A stretch of 35,156 nt of DNA, from NCBI GenBank assembly GCA_900318335.1, contig ONKF01000027.1:1-35156 (forward strand), in the 5' to 3' direction. The translations under genes and the position numbers were made by a program. This stretch comes from an uncultured Prevotellaceae bacterium (GTDB lineage: Bacteria; Bacteroidota; Bacteroidia; Bacteroidales; Muribaculaceae). Shown one piece after another: positions 16,587-25,772 of the stretch; positions within the stretch are counted from its first letter, which is position 1; each line of letters begins with the position of its first letter. The notes beneath the pieces are model-generated. The model did no database searches. It saw only the letters and a list, made by a program, of their open reading frames with translations, and was not told the origin of the DNA.

Positions 16587-18437
16587 CTATTCTTTTTCTT
16601 TCTTATCTTTCTTCTTACGGTAGTCGGCGGCATACATCGCGTCAATCAGCGGACGGTAGCGCTTGTTGATGACAGCGCGGCGAATTTTCAGCGTGTTTGT
16701 CAACTCGCCGCTTTCCATCGTGAAGGCCTTGGGCAGCAGCACAAAGCGCTTGATCTGCTCATAGCTGGCCAAACCCTTCTGGTAGTCGTTGATGCGGTCC
16801 TCAATCATCTTGTGGATGTCGCTGTTGTTGACCAGTTCCTCGATGCTGTGGTGCTCGATATGTTTCTTGTCGGCATAGGTCTTCAGCTCCTCAAAATCGG
16901 GCACGATGAGTGCCGACACATACTTGCGGCCGTCACCGATGATGGCCACCTGATCGATGAACTTGTCCTGGCCCAGCATTGTCTCCAGCACTTGAGGGGC
17001 GATATACTTGCCGTTGCTGGTCTTGTACAGGTCCTTCAGGCGTTCGGTGAGGATGATTTCTCCTGTCGGGGCGATCTCGCCGCAGTCGCCGGTGTGGAAC
17101 CAGCCGTCGGCATCGATGGCCTTGGCCGTCTCCTCGGGTTTATTGTAATAGCCCTTCATCACCGTTGGGCCCTTGACGAGAATCTCGTTCTGCTCACCGA
17201 TTTTCACTTGCAGGCTCGAGATGGGCATGCCCACGGTGCCTATTGTCCAGCCAGGCTCGGTAAAGAAGCTTACCGACGCGTTGGTTTCGCTCAGGCCGTA
17301 ACCGATGCAGATGTTGATGCCCACGGCATGCAGGAACTCGGTGATGTTGTCGCTCAGCATCGCTCCCGCAGTGGGGAAGAGCTTGCCGTCGGTCACGCCG
17401 ATGGCGCCGCGCAGCTTGCTGAACACCTTTTTCTCAAAGTACTGGTATTGCTTTTCAATCAGGGCAGGGGCTTTCTTGCCCACGCGGGCATACTTCAGGT
17501 TCCTGGTCTTGCCCACGCGGATGGCCTGCTTGACCATCATCCTCACGACGGGCTTTGCATTCGACAGGTTGTCATTGATGGCAGTATACACTTTTTCCCA
17601 GAATCGGGGCACGCTGCACATGTAGTTGGGCTGCACCTCTTTCACGGCACGCTGGATCTCGCGGGCGTCATAGTTGATGGCCACTCTGATGCCGGTAATC
17701 AGGCAGACCATCGTCCAGCCTAATTCAAACACATGGCTGAAGGGCAGGAAACTCAACGATATGTCGGTCTTGTCATCGATGATGGTGTCAAAACGCTCGA
17801 TATGGGCATCCATTGCCGCGCTCATGTTGCTGTGGGTGAGCATTACACCCTTGGGGACTCCGGTTGTGCCCGACGTGTAGATCAGGTACATCGTGTCGCT
17901 GGGCTCGCCAGCCTGCTTGCGGTTGTTGAGCTCGGTAAGCACCTCCTTGCCCAGCTTATCGCCGGTAGTGAGGAATTCCTGCCACGTCAAGGTCGATTTG
18001 TCATCGGCATCGCGTTTCACTGCAGGGTGCAGCGTGACGATGAACTTCAGGGTGGGGCACTCTCCAATCACCTGGCGCGCGATGTTATATTGGTTCTGGT
18101 CTCCGACAAACAGGATGGTCGCACCCGAATCCTTCACGATATAGGCTACCTCATCGCGGCTGCTTGTCGCATAGATGGGCACGGGGATTGCACGGTTATA
18201 GAAGGCGCCAAAGTGGATAATCAGCACCTCGGGGCAATTCTGTGTGAAAAGGCACACGCGGCCCTGGGGTTCCACGCCGTTAACAAGAAACGCACCCGCA
18301 GCACGGTCAATCCGTTCGCTAAATCCCTTCCACGTGATAGACGACCACACTTGAGTCTCGTAATCGCGGAAGCGCAACGCCTCGCGCTCACCATACTTGG
18401 CACACTGTCCTGGAATCAGTTCTACAAATCTGTTCAT
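16587..18437 (-). CDS. Long-chain acyl-CoA ligase (AMP-forming)
   Basis: 616 residues. ATP-dependent activation of fatty acids to acyl-CoA through an acyl-adenylate. Visible ANL-superfamily motifs: P-loop IYTSGTTGVPKG (about 188-199), SFLPFSHVFELGW, the adenine-binding IGYGLSETNASVSF, the GWFHTGDCGEI hinge-proximal motif and the ERLKDLYKTSNGKYIAPQ linker. The C-terminal domain carries a catalytic Lys candidate in TNTLKIRRAVINKRY. A Lys/Glu-rich tail ends the protein. Probably peripheral to the cytoplasmic membrane, feeding exogenous or recycled fatty acids into lipid synthesis. It is the first gene after a canonical promoter; prfB, the argB-like gene and asd follow with gaps of 85-101 bp, so partial read-through is possible. 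Confidence 0.93.
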   Translation of the reverse strand: MNRFVELIPGQCAKYGEREALRFRDYETQVWSSITWKGFSERIDRAAGAFLVNGVEPQGRVCLFTQNCPEVLIIHFGAFYNRAIPVPIYATSSRDEVAYIVKDSGATILFVGDQNQYNIARQVIGECPTLKFIVTLHPAVKRDADDKSTLTWQEFLTTGDKLGKEVLTELNNRKQAGEPSDTMYLIYTSGTTGVPKGVMLTHSNMSAAMDAHIERFDTIIDDKTDISLSFLPFSHVFELGWTMVCLITGIRVAINYDAREIQRAVKEVQPNYMCSVPRFWEKVYTAINDNLSNAKPVVRMMVKQAIRVGKTRNLKYARVGKKAPALIEKQYQYFEKKVFSKLRGAIGVTDGKLFPTAGAMLSDNITEFLHAVGINICIGYGLSETNASVSFFTEPGWTIGTVGMPISSLQVKIGEQNEILVKGPTVMKGYYNKPEETAKAIDADGWFHTGDCGEIAPTGEIILTERLKDLYKTSNGKYIAPQVLETMLGQDKFIDQVAIIGDGRKYVSALIVPDFEELKTYADKKHIEHHSIEELVNNSDIHKMIEDRINDYQKGLASYEQIKRFVLLPKAFTMESGELTNTLKIRRAVINKRYRPLIDAMYAADYRKKKDKKEKE

Positions 18438-18571
18438 AAGCCATCATGCTTTATCATTCAAGAAGTTGTGCCATAATCCGTTTTTCCATAATCGCGTTTC
18501 GCGGCATTGAGGCCGATTGAAAATGCTACATAAAGAATTGGGTCACATCTCCCCGAATGGGTTATAATCGG

Positions 18572-18603
18572 CAAAATTACTGAAAGTCGAACAAAATGAC
18601 AAA
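18572..18603 (-). promoter_or_regulatory. Promoter of the acyl-CoA ligase gene
   Basis: Minus strand: TTTG (18603-18600), 20-nt spacer, TAATTTTG (18579-18572), a full match to the Bacteroidota consensus. Confidence 0.65.
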
Positions 18604-18800
18604 TTTATTTCAGCATTTCTAATGGGTGCTTGACAATTAATTCGCCTTTTTTGAGGTGCGATGCCGTGGGTGGTGGGTGGTGGCTGTGGCACTGGTTCCC
18701 ACTTCACTGATGTGTTTTGAGCCTGCCGTCACGTCATGGTGTTTGCCGTGTCAGGGGGAGTGAATCAAGGTTGTTTTTAAGTCAATCTGGTGTTAAAGAT

Positions 18801-18932
18801 GTGTGAAATCGGTTTAGATTTTTGGTGATACCCATGTGGTTTAAATTGATGGATTTCAGTTATTTATTAGGCCAGATAGGTTAGATTTTTGGTTTGAATG
18901 GGAGTGGAGTGTGTTTTTTATCATTACCTTTG
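18801..18932 (+). promoter_or_regulatory. Amylase control region: three repeat boxes and -7 element
   Basis: Box 1 TGTGAAATCGGTTTAGATTT (18802-18821, continuing TTGG to 18825). Box 2 GGTTTAAATTGATGG (18838-18852). Box 3 GGTTAGATTTTTGG (18879-18892, followed by TTTGAATGG). The -7 element TACCTTTG is at 18925-18932, 46 nt after the start of box 3. No good -33 element is present, which suggests activator dependence. The same layout occurs before susC at 22591-22721. I infer binding of the SusR-like regulator encoded downstream. Confidence 0.65.
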
Positions 18933-18970
18933 TGGAAAACAACAACCAATAAAAACCAAATTTCACTGCA

Positions 18971-20860
18971 ATGAGACGAGTATTGTCATTTTCCCTGTTG
19001 ATGATTGTGGCGCTGACATCGCTGGCAGCGGTCTATGAACCGTCACTGTCGAGCGACAGCGAGGTATGTGTGTTCTTTGAGGCCAATGGATCGGTCAATG
19101 ACTCGCCCAAAATCTGGGCCTGGGCCGGAAATACCGATGGCCGTGACTATGTGGGCACCTCGTGGCCTGGTCCCGCTATGACCTACATGGGTGACACCCC
19201 GAGCGGCAACAAGATCTACAAGTGGACCTATACGGGCACGCTCACGATGCCCACAGGACTGATTTTCACGTGGAATAGCGAGTCGGGCCGCGTTGACGGC
19301 ACGTTCACCAACCACGGCTACTACGTGATGGGGCAGTTGACCAAGATAATCGGTGCGGGTCCATCCACCTTCGTCCCCAACCAGAATGTCATCTACGAGC
19401 TTGACCTCTACAACTTTACCAGCCAGGGCACCCTGGCTGCCGCACAGCAGCGGCTGGACTATCTCAAGGACTTGGGCATCGACATCATCTGGCTCATGCC
19501 CATCCATCCCCGTGGTGTCCTGGGCCGTATCGGCTCGTTGGGCAGCCCCTACGCTCCCCGCGACTACCATGCGGTGAACAGCGACTTCGGCACCATGGCC
19601 GATCTCAAGGCCTTTGTCAACGCCGCCCACCAGCGGGGTATGCAAGTGTGGCTCGATTGGGTCGCAAACCATACCGCTAAAGATAATGTGTGGATTACCG
19701 AGCACCGCAACTACTATAACTCGACACTCACCAGCCCCAATGGCTATGGCGACGTCTACCAGCTCGATTACAGCAAGGAGGCTACTCAGCTGGCGATGAT
19801 CGAGGCGATGGAGTACTGGATTGACCAGGCTGACATCGACGGTTTCCGCTGCGACTACGTCAGCAGCAACACCATTCCCACCGAGTTTTGGACCCGTGCC
19901 ATCAAGGCGCTCAAGGAGTACAAGCCCGGCAAGACCATCACCATGCTGGGCGAGGGCGACATGGCCAATAGCGTGTCGCGTCTGCTCGTGTGTGGTTGGG
20001 ACTATGACTACGCATGGGGCTTCCAGTCGGCCCTGGTCAACAACAAGAACAATCCCACTGGCGTGCTCAACCAGTGCCGCAACCTGGTGGGCGACCTGCG
20101 GTTCATTGACATCAGCCGCATGGTCTATCTCACTAACCACGACCAGAACTACAACAGCTCGATGAACACCCAGTATGGCAACAATGCCTATGCTTTCACG
20201 GTGCTGACGTTCACCCTCTATGGTATGCCCATGCTCTACAACGGTCAGGAGACAGGTTACCTGATGTCGCGTAAGCTGGATTACTTCAACCGCACGCCCA
20301 TCAACTGGAACTCCGTCGACAACAAGATGCTGAACACCGTCAAGGCCCTGACGGCCCTCAAGCACAGCTGCGACGCGCTCATCGACAATGGCGACCGTGC
20401 CAGCGAAGTGACTTTCCTCACCACTGGCAACGCTAATCTCGTCGCATATACCCGCCACCATGGCAACCAGACGGCCCTCGTGGTCCTCAACCTGGGCAGC
20501 AGCACGGTCAATACCGTGGTGACCGGCCTCGAGGCTGGCGAGTGGAAACTGGCAATCGATGTGGACAACATCAGTGCAGGCCTGACTGACACTCCCGTTA
20601 ACATGAATTCCACCCAGAGTTTCTCGGTGCCCGCTGGAGGCTACAAGGTTTATTACCGCGGGGAGCCTGCAAGCCATGAGCTTGAGGGTGACGTGAACCT
20701 GGATGGTGAGATATCTATCGGTGACGTGTCGGCGATTATCGACATCCTGCTGGGATCAGATGTGGACGATGCGCTCATGAAACGTGCCGATTTGAACCAC
20801 GATGGTGAAGTGACTATCGGCGATTTGGGCGAGGTGATCGACATTTTATTGAATAATTAA
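18971..20860 (+). CDS. Secreted GH13 alpha-amylase with CBM26-like and dockerin-like modules
   Basis: 629 residues. A type I signal peptide (about 1-19) with no lipobox, unlike the lipoprotein SusG. A starch-binding CBM26-like module spans about 28-125 (VFFEANGSVNDSPKIWAWAG, WPGPAMTYMG, FTNHGYYVMG). The GH13 barrel follows (about 135-480) with nucleophile Asp295 in DGFRCDYV, acid Glu328 in GEGDM and transition-state Asp391 in LTNHDQ. A C-terminal all-beta domain covers about 485-560. Residues about 568-629 hold two dockerin-like EF-hand repeats (GDVNLDGEISIGDVSAIID; ADLNHDGEVTIGDLGEVID). Predicted role: endo-cleavage of starch or maltodextrins outside the cell or in the periplasm, feeding the SusCD transporter downstream. 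The susR-like gene follows after 34 bp, so the two are probably co-transcribed. Confidence 0.93.
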   Translation: MRRVLSFSLLMIVALTSLAAVYEPSLSSDSEVCVFFEANGSVNDSPKIWAWAGNTDGRDYVGTSWPGPAMTYMGDTPSGNKIYKWTYTGTLTMPTGLIFTWNSESGRVDGTFTNHGYYVMGQLTKIIGAGPSTFVPNQNVIYELDLYNFTSQGTLAAAQQRLDYLKDLGIDIIWLMPIHPRGVLGRIGSLGSPYAPRDYHAVNSDFGTMADLKAFVNAAHQRGMQVWLDWVANHTAKDNVWITEHRNYYNSTLTSPNGYGDVYQLDYSKEATQLAMIEAMEYWIDQADIDGFRCDYVSSNTIPTEFWTRAIKALKEYKPGKTITMLGEGDMANSVSRLLVCGWDYDYAWGFQSALVNNKNNPTGVLNQCRNLVGDLRFIDISRMVYLTNHDQNYNSSMNTQYGNNAYAFTVLTFTLYGMPMLYNGQETGYLMSRKLDYFNRTPINWNSVDNKMLNTVKALTALKHSCDALIDNGDRASEVTFLTTGNANLVAYTRHHGNQTALVVLNLGSSTVNTVVTGLEAGEWKLAIDVDNISAGLTDTPVNMNSTQSFSVPAGGYKVYYRGEPASHELEGDVNLDGEISIGDVSAIIDILLGSDVDDALMKRADLNHDGEVTIGDLGEVIDILLNN

Positions 20861-20894
20861 GTAATCAGGCATCGGCCTTTTTGGGGGGATCGAT

Positions 20895-22532
20895 ATGAGG
20901 AGATTTGTGATACTGACGGTGGTGGCAATGTGCGTTGTTCATGTAGCCGGGGCATTGCCTGCCGATGCTTTCCAGCGCTTGGACAACCTGATTGCCACAC
21001 AACCTGCTATAGTGGCCGAGAAGGAGGCCCGTCTCGCCCGCATGAAGGCCGACCTGGCCCGCGAGACGTCAGCAGCGGGACGCTATTCCTCGTTGAGGAG
21101 GCTCTATGAGGAATACTCGGCCTACCAGTATGATTCGGCCTATGCCTACGTCAGCCAGTGCATCAACCTCGCTATGGCTATGGGTAACGAGTCCCTCCTC
21201 AACGAGAGCCGCCTGAACCTGGCTCACATCCTTTCCACAGCCTGCCTGATGGACAAGGCCCGCTCGACCTTGAACCAGATCGACACGACCCGCTTGACAC
21301 CAAGCCAGCTCGTCGTGTATCACCGTACCCTCACCGACCTGCTCATTTACCAGGCCGAGTACATGCAAGGTACACAATATGCCGAGGAGTATGTGCAGCA
21401 GCTGATACAAGTGCGCCGGAGTGCGATAGCTGTCAATATCCCTCACGACAATATCAATTACCTGATCACGCAGGCTGAGTGCTATGCCGATAACAATCAG
21501 TACCAGCGTGCCATCGACTTGCTGGCCAAGTTGGTAGGTGACTACCATTCTGGCGATCGCATGTACTCCATCATCACGAGCACCATGTCGTTCTATTATT
21601 CTCAGTTGGGCGACAAGGAGCAGCAGATGCAATACCTCATCAAGAGTGCCGAGAGTGATCTGGAGGGTTGCATCCGCGAGAATACGTCGTTGAGGGCGAT
21701 TGCCGACCGCCTGTTTGACGAGGGCGACATCGACCGCGCCTACCGCTACATGCGCGTGGCGGTGGACGATGCCAACTTCTATGGCACGCGCCTGCGCAAC
21801 ATCCAGGCCGCACACATTGTACCCAAGATTCTCACGGCCTATCAGACCAAGCAGGAGCGCAACCACCGCAACATGATGTGGCTGCTCGGCATTATATCGG
21901 TCATTGCGGCAATGCTTGTGGTGGGTGTGATCGCCATCTACCAGCTGCTCAAGCGCTATCGCCGATTGAATGAACAGAAGAAGGCCATCAATGAGCAGTT
22001 GCACCAGGTCAATGTACAGTTGGGTGACACGGTCGAGCAATTGCACGAGAGCAACGGGCTGTTACGCGAGCGCGAGAAATTGAAAGAGGAGTATATCGCC
22101 CGATTCCTGACCTTGTCAAGCCGCTTTATCGATCGCGGCGAGGAGCAGCGCAAGGCCATGTATCGCCTGTATCGCGACCGCAAAACCGAGGATTTGGCAC
22201 GGGCGTTGAAGAGCACCCACTTCGGCAACGAGAATGCCCAGTTGTTCTATGAGAACTTTGATAACGCGTTCTTGAACATTTACCCCACCTTTGTCGATGA
22301 GGTGAACAAACTCCTCCAGGAGGACGGCAAGATTGAGGTCAAGCAGGGCAAGCGACTGACCACCGAGTCGCGCGTGTTGGCACTCATTCGCATCGGCATC
22401 ACCGACAACCAGAGCATCGCAGCGATCCTGCGTGCCAGCCTGACGACCATCTACACCTACCGCTCCAAACTCAAGGCTCGCGCTCTCGACAAGGACAACT
22501 TCGAGAGCAATGTCAAGTCGATCGACTGTTGA
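20895..22532 (+). CDS. susR: SusR-like membrane transcriptional regulator
   Basis: 545 residues. A signal sequence or first helix (about 1-20) is followed by a periplasmic alpha-helical, TPR-like sensor (about 25-320), one membrane helix (about 327-352, MMWLLGIISVIAAMLVVGVIAIYQLL), a coiled coil (about 353-398, rich in Gln, Leu and Glu) and a cytoplasmic DUF6377-type region. The end (about 485-530) is a helix-turn-helix (RVLALIRIGITDNQSIAAILRASLTTIYTYRSKLKAR). This is the architecture of SusR, which senses maltose or longer malto-oligosaccharides in the periplasm and activates sus genes. Its place between amylase and susC supports the assignment. No promoter of its own is visible, so it should rise with the amylase transcript. 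Confidence 0.88.
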   Translation: MRRFVILTVVAMCVVHVAGALPADAFQRLDNLIATQPAIVAEKEARLARMKADLARETSAAGRYSSLRRLYEEYSAYQYDSAYAYVSQCINLAMAMGNESLLNESRLNLAHILSTACLMDKARSTLNQIDTTRLTPSQLVVYHRTLTDLLIYQAEYMQGTQYAEEYVQQLIQVRRSAIAVNIPHDNINYLITQAECYADNNQYQRAIDLLAKLVGDYHSGDRMYSIITSTMSFYYSQLGDKEQQMQYLIKSAESDLEGCIRENTSLRAIADRLFDEGDIDRAYRYMRVAVDDANFYGTRLRNIQAAHIVPKILTAYQTKQERNHRNMMWLLGIISVIAAMLVVGVIAIYQLLKRYRRLNEQKKAINEQLHQVNVQLGDTVEQLHESNGLLREREKLKEEYIARFLTLSSRFIDRGEEQRKAMYRLYRDRKTEDLARALKSTHFGNENAQLFYENFDNAFLNIYPTFVDEVNKLLQEDGKIEVKQGKRLTTESRVLALIRIGITDNQSIAAILRASLTTIYTYRSKLKARALDKDNFESNVKSIDC

Positions 22533-22590
22533 CGTGGTTGTGGCGGCCATGGATTGAACGGACGAAATGGGGGATTTTTGCGATTTTCTC

Positions 22591-22721
22591 TTGTGAAATC
22601 AGTTAGATTCTTTGTTGACTGACGTTCGGTTAATGCATTGGATGATAGTTGGTTAACTGAAATTCAAAGTTTGATTTTTGTTTGAAGCCCTTTTGGCATG
22701 CGTGCGAGCATTGTAAATTTG
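22591..22721 (+). promoter_or_regulatory. susC control region: repeat boxes matching the amylase upstream region
   Basis: Box 1 TGTGAAATCAGTTAGATTCT (22592-22611, continuing TTG). Box 2 GGTTAATGCATTGG (22628-22641), weak. Box 3 AGTTTGATTTTTGTTTGAAG (22668-22687). The -7 element TAAATTTG is at 22714-22721, with TTTG (22692-22695) 18 nt upstream of it. Distances box1-box2-box3-(-7) are 27, 40 and 46 nt, against 27, 41 and 46 before the amylase gene. The leader to the ATG is about 75 nt. Confidence 0.65.
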
Positions 22722-22799
22722 CAATGCTTAACTTTTTGGCATCCTAATCCAGCTGCAACCAGATAACCCAATCATATTTTTATTAAATAACTTTTTGAC

Positions 22800-25757
22800 A
22801 TGAAGAAATGTAAAACAGGATTGTTGCAACGCGCGCTATTGGTGTGCGCTGCACTGATGCTTGCCTTGGGCATTTCGGCGCAGACCTTGACGGTCACTGG
22901 TCACATCGTGGATGAGGCCGGCGAGGACCTGATTGGTGCCAGTGTCGCTGTCAAGGGCACATCTAACGGAGGCGTTACCGACTTTGATGGCCGATTCACC
23001 ATCGAGAACGCTCCGAGTAACGGAACCCTGGTCATCTCCTACATCGGTTTTGAGACCCAGGAAGTGGCTATCAATGGCCAGAACCACTTTGAGATTACCC
23101 TTGCCGAGGAGCGCTCCCAGCTCAACGAGGTGGTGGTAGTGGGCTACGGTTCGCTGGCCAAGAAGGAAATTTCGAGTTCGGTTGTTCAAATCGACAAGAA
23201 GCAGTTCAACCAGGGTGTTGCCAGCGACCCCTTGGCACTCGTTGCCGGTAAGGTGGCTGGTCTCAACGTGAGCACTGCAGCCGCTGCCAACCCCAACTCG
23301 ATGACCGACTTCCAGGTGCGTGGCGCCGGTTCACTCACGGCCTCTAACGGTCCGCTTATCGTCATCGACGGTATTGCTGGTGGTGACCTGCGCAACATCG
23401 CAACTCAGGACGTTGAGAGCATCACCGTCCTCAAGGACGCCGGCTCGGCCGCTATCTATGGTACCCGTGGTGCCAATGGTGTCATCCTCGTGACCACCAA
23501 GAAGGGTGCCGGCGCGCCTGGCTTGACCACTGTGACCTATGACAGCTATATCGCTGGCAACTTTGCCAAGCCCAAGCCCCGCATCCTCACGACCGAAGAG
23601 TTCCGTCGTTCGCGTCGCGGCCAGGACTATGGCGGTGACACCAACTGGTGGGACGAGATTACCCGCCCCATGAGCTATAACCTCAACCAGTACTTGTCAA
23701 TCGACAGTTCGACCAAGAATGGCTACTTTGGCGCATCGGTTAACTACAAGCGTGGTAACGGTCTTGACATTGTCTCTGGCCGTGAGGAATATGGTGCACG
23801 ATTCGTTGGCGAGCAGCGCGTGCTGGACAACTTCTTGCAGTTCAACGCGTCGCTTTCGGGACGCAAGGTGCATGAGAAGTGGGGCAACGACGGCTTGTTC
23901 GACACCGCTCTGACGATGAATCCCACGATTCCCGTCTTTAACGATGACGGTACCTATTACCAGCCCAACAGTCCCACCGACATCCACAACCCGGTGAATG
24001 ACTTGAAGAACAACGTGAGCAATGGCGACCGCATTTACCTGTTGGGTAACGGTGACGTCAAGGTCAACCTGATCCAGACCGATACCCACTACCTGAACAC
24101 CTCGCTGAGCTATGCGTTGCAGTACAATGACCTGAAATCCAATTTCTACACGCCCAGCACCTCGAGTGAGAGCTATTGGAACGGCTATGCAGGCCGTGCC
24201 AACATCAATTACCAGAAGTGGTGGACCAACCGTCTGGAGTGGCTCGGTAACTACACCCTCACCCTCAACGACCATCAGCTCAAGGCCGTGGTGGGCTACT
24301 CATGGGAGCGCACCCGTTGGGAACAGAGTGGTAACGAGAACATGGGCTTTGTCTATGACAGCATGATCTATCATGGTATCGGCAACGGTACTTATCTGCG
24401 CGAGGGCAAGGCCAACATGTGGGCTGGTTCGTCCGAATCGACCCTTATTGGCTTCTTCGGCCGCTTGAACTATAATTTCCGTGATATGTTGTTCCTTGCC
24501 GCTTCGATGCGTCGTGAGGGTAGCACCAAGTTTGGTGTCAACAAGAAGTGGGGTAGCTTCCCCTCTGTCTCACTGGCTTGGGAAATCACCCGTACCCCGT
24601 TTGCCGAGGGTCTGTCCCGTACTTTCCAGAGCTTGAAGCCCCGTATATCCTATGGTGTGACAGGACGTAGCGACTTTAATGCCTACCAGTCACTCTCGAC
24701 CTACAGCAGCTATGGCGCTTACTTGATCGACGGCGAGTGGATCAATGGTTATGCTCCCTCGGTCAACGCCAATCCTGACCTGGCATGGGAGAAGTCAACC
24801 GCCTTCAACGTGGGTGTGGACTTCGTTGCATTCAACAGCCGCCTGCGCGGTAGTGTCGAGTACTACGACCGCCGCAGTCAGGACCTGCTCTATAACTACA
24901 CTGCCCCCCAGCCCCCCTTCATCTATAACTCGATTCTGGTGAATGTGGGTACCACCAAGAATACCGGTGTCGAGGTTGTGCTCGACTATGACGTGCTCAC
25001 CAACACCGCTGTCAAGTGGACCACGGGCATCAACTGGAGCACGGGTAAGACCAAGCTCACCAAGCTCTCGAGCGACGTTTATCAGATGAGCTACCTCGAC
25101 CTGTACCGCAAGCCCGGCGTGGGTACCAGCGAGTACTTCTTCCGTGTCGAGGAAGGTGGCACCATCGGCCAGTATTACGGCTTCGAGCATGCCGGTATCG
25201 ATGATAATGGCCTGTTCCTGGTCTACGACAACGATGGCAACGCCGTTCCTGCCGCCCAGGCCGATCCCTCCTACAAGCGTAACATCGGTAACGGTGCGCC
25301 CAGGCATTTCCTCGCTTGGACCAACTCGTTCACCTGGCGCAATTGGGACCTGAGCATGCTGATGCGTGGTGCCTTTGGTTACAAGATCTTCAACATGCGC
25401 CGTTACGGCATGGGTCTCATGGGCTGCGGTACCGATAATGTACTGGCCAGTGCCTATACCGACTATGCTGACGTCAGTGCTGGCGGTAGCATCATCTCGA
25501 GCTACTTCCTTGAGAAGGGTGACTACTTCAAACTCGACAACGTGACTCTGGGTTACACCTTCGTGCCCAAGAAGCGTAACCTGCTCGAGAGCCTGCGCGT
25601 TTATCTGTCGGCCAAGAACCTGTTCACCCTCACGGGCTACAAGGGCAACGATCCCTCGATTGTCACCTCGACCGGTATTACCCCGGGTATCGACTCCAAC
25701 AGTGCTTATCCCCAGGCTTACCAATTCACCCTCGGTGTGACTATTCGTTTCCACTAA
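22800..25757 (+). CDS. susC: SusC-like TonB-dependent outer-membrane transporter
   Basis: 985 residues, close to the length of known SusC proteins. Signal peptide about 1-27 (ending GISA). Carboxypeptidase-D-regulatory-like domain about 28-105 (VTGHIVDEAGEDLIGASVAVKG). TonB box region NEVVVVGYGSLAKKEISSS (about 109-127). The plug carries DFQVRGAGSL, PLIVIDGIAGG and DAGSAAIYGTRGANGVILVTTKKG. A large beta-barrel ends in LGVTIRFH with the C-terminal aromatic His/Phe pattern. It imports malto-oligosaccharides across the outer membrane with its SusD lid. The start is supported by the leader and signal peptide. First gene of the susC-susD-susE-like run. Confidence 0.95.
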   Translation: MKKCKTGLLQRALLVCAALMLALGISAQTLTVTGHIVDEAGEDLIGASVAVKGTSNGGVTDFDGRFTIENAPSNGTLVISYIGFETQEVAINGQNHFEITLAEERSQLNEVVVVGYGSLAKKEISSSVVQIDKKQFNQGVASDPLALVAGKVAGLNVSTAAAANPNSMTDFQVRGAGSLTASNGPLIVIDGIAGGDLRNIATQDVESITVLKDAGSAAIYGTRGANGVILVTTKKGAGAPGLTTVTYDSYIAGNFAKPKPRILTTEEFRRSRRGQDYGGDTNWWDEITRPMSYNLNQYLSIDSSTKNGYFGASVNYKRGNGLDIVSGREEYGARFVGEQRVLDNFLQFNASLSGRKVHEKWGNDGLFDTALTMNPTIPVFNDDGTYYQPNSPTDIHNPVNDLKNNVSNGDRIYLLGNGDVKVNLIQTDTHYLNTSLSYALQYNDLKSNFYTPSTSSESYWNGYAGRANINYQKWWTNRLEWLGNYTLTLNDHQLKAVVGYSWERTRWEQSGNENMGFVYDSMIYHGIGNGTYLREGKANMWAGSSESTLIGFFGRLNYNFRDMLFLAASMRREGSTKFGVNKKWGSFPSVSLAWEITRTPFAEGLSRTFQSLKPRISYGVTGRSDFNAYQSLSTYSSYGAYLIDGEWINGYAPSVNANPDLAWEKSTAFNVGVDFVAFNSRLRGSVEYYDRRSQDLLYNYTAPQPPFIYNSILVNVGTTKNTGVEVVLDYDVLTNTAVKWTTGINWSTGKTKLTKLSSDVYQMSYLDLYRKPGVGTSEYFFRVEEGGTIGQYYGFEHAGIDDNGLFLVYDNDGNAVPAAQADPSYKRNIGNGAPRHFLAWTNSFTWRNWDLSMLMRGAFGYKIFNMRRYGMGLMGCGTDNVLASAYTDYADVSAGGSIISSYFLEKGDYFKLDNVTLGYTFVPKKRNLLESLRVYLSAKNLFTLTGYKGNDPSIVTSTGITPGIDSNSAYPQAYQFTLGVTIRFH

Positions 25758-25772
25758 TCAATTAATAAGCAA

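Larger units (their letters stand above)
18438..18970. other. Divergent intergenic region, 533 bp
   Basis: Holds the acyl-CoA ligase promoter (18572-18603, minus) with a leader of about 130 nt, and the amylase control region (18801-18932, plus). Between them, 18604-18800 is mixed-composition DNA in which I recognise no gene, RNA or strong hairpin. Confidence 0.6.

Noticed and set aside
18604-18800. Possible small RNA in the gap between the acyl-CoA ligase and the amylase
   Set aside because: No promoter plus terminator pair and no stable hairpin could be found by eye.
19043-20677. 544-codon open frame on the minus strand opposite the GH13 amylase
   Set aside because: It lies wholly opposite a gene with clear catalytic motifs and matches no family; long antisense frames arise here from codon bias. 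The same holds for 1726-2700, 17733-18476, 24795-25754, 27921-28940 and 29297-30502.
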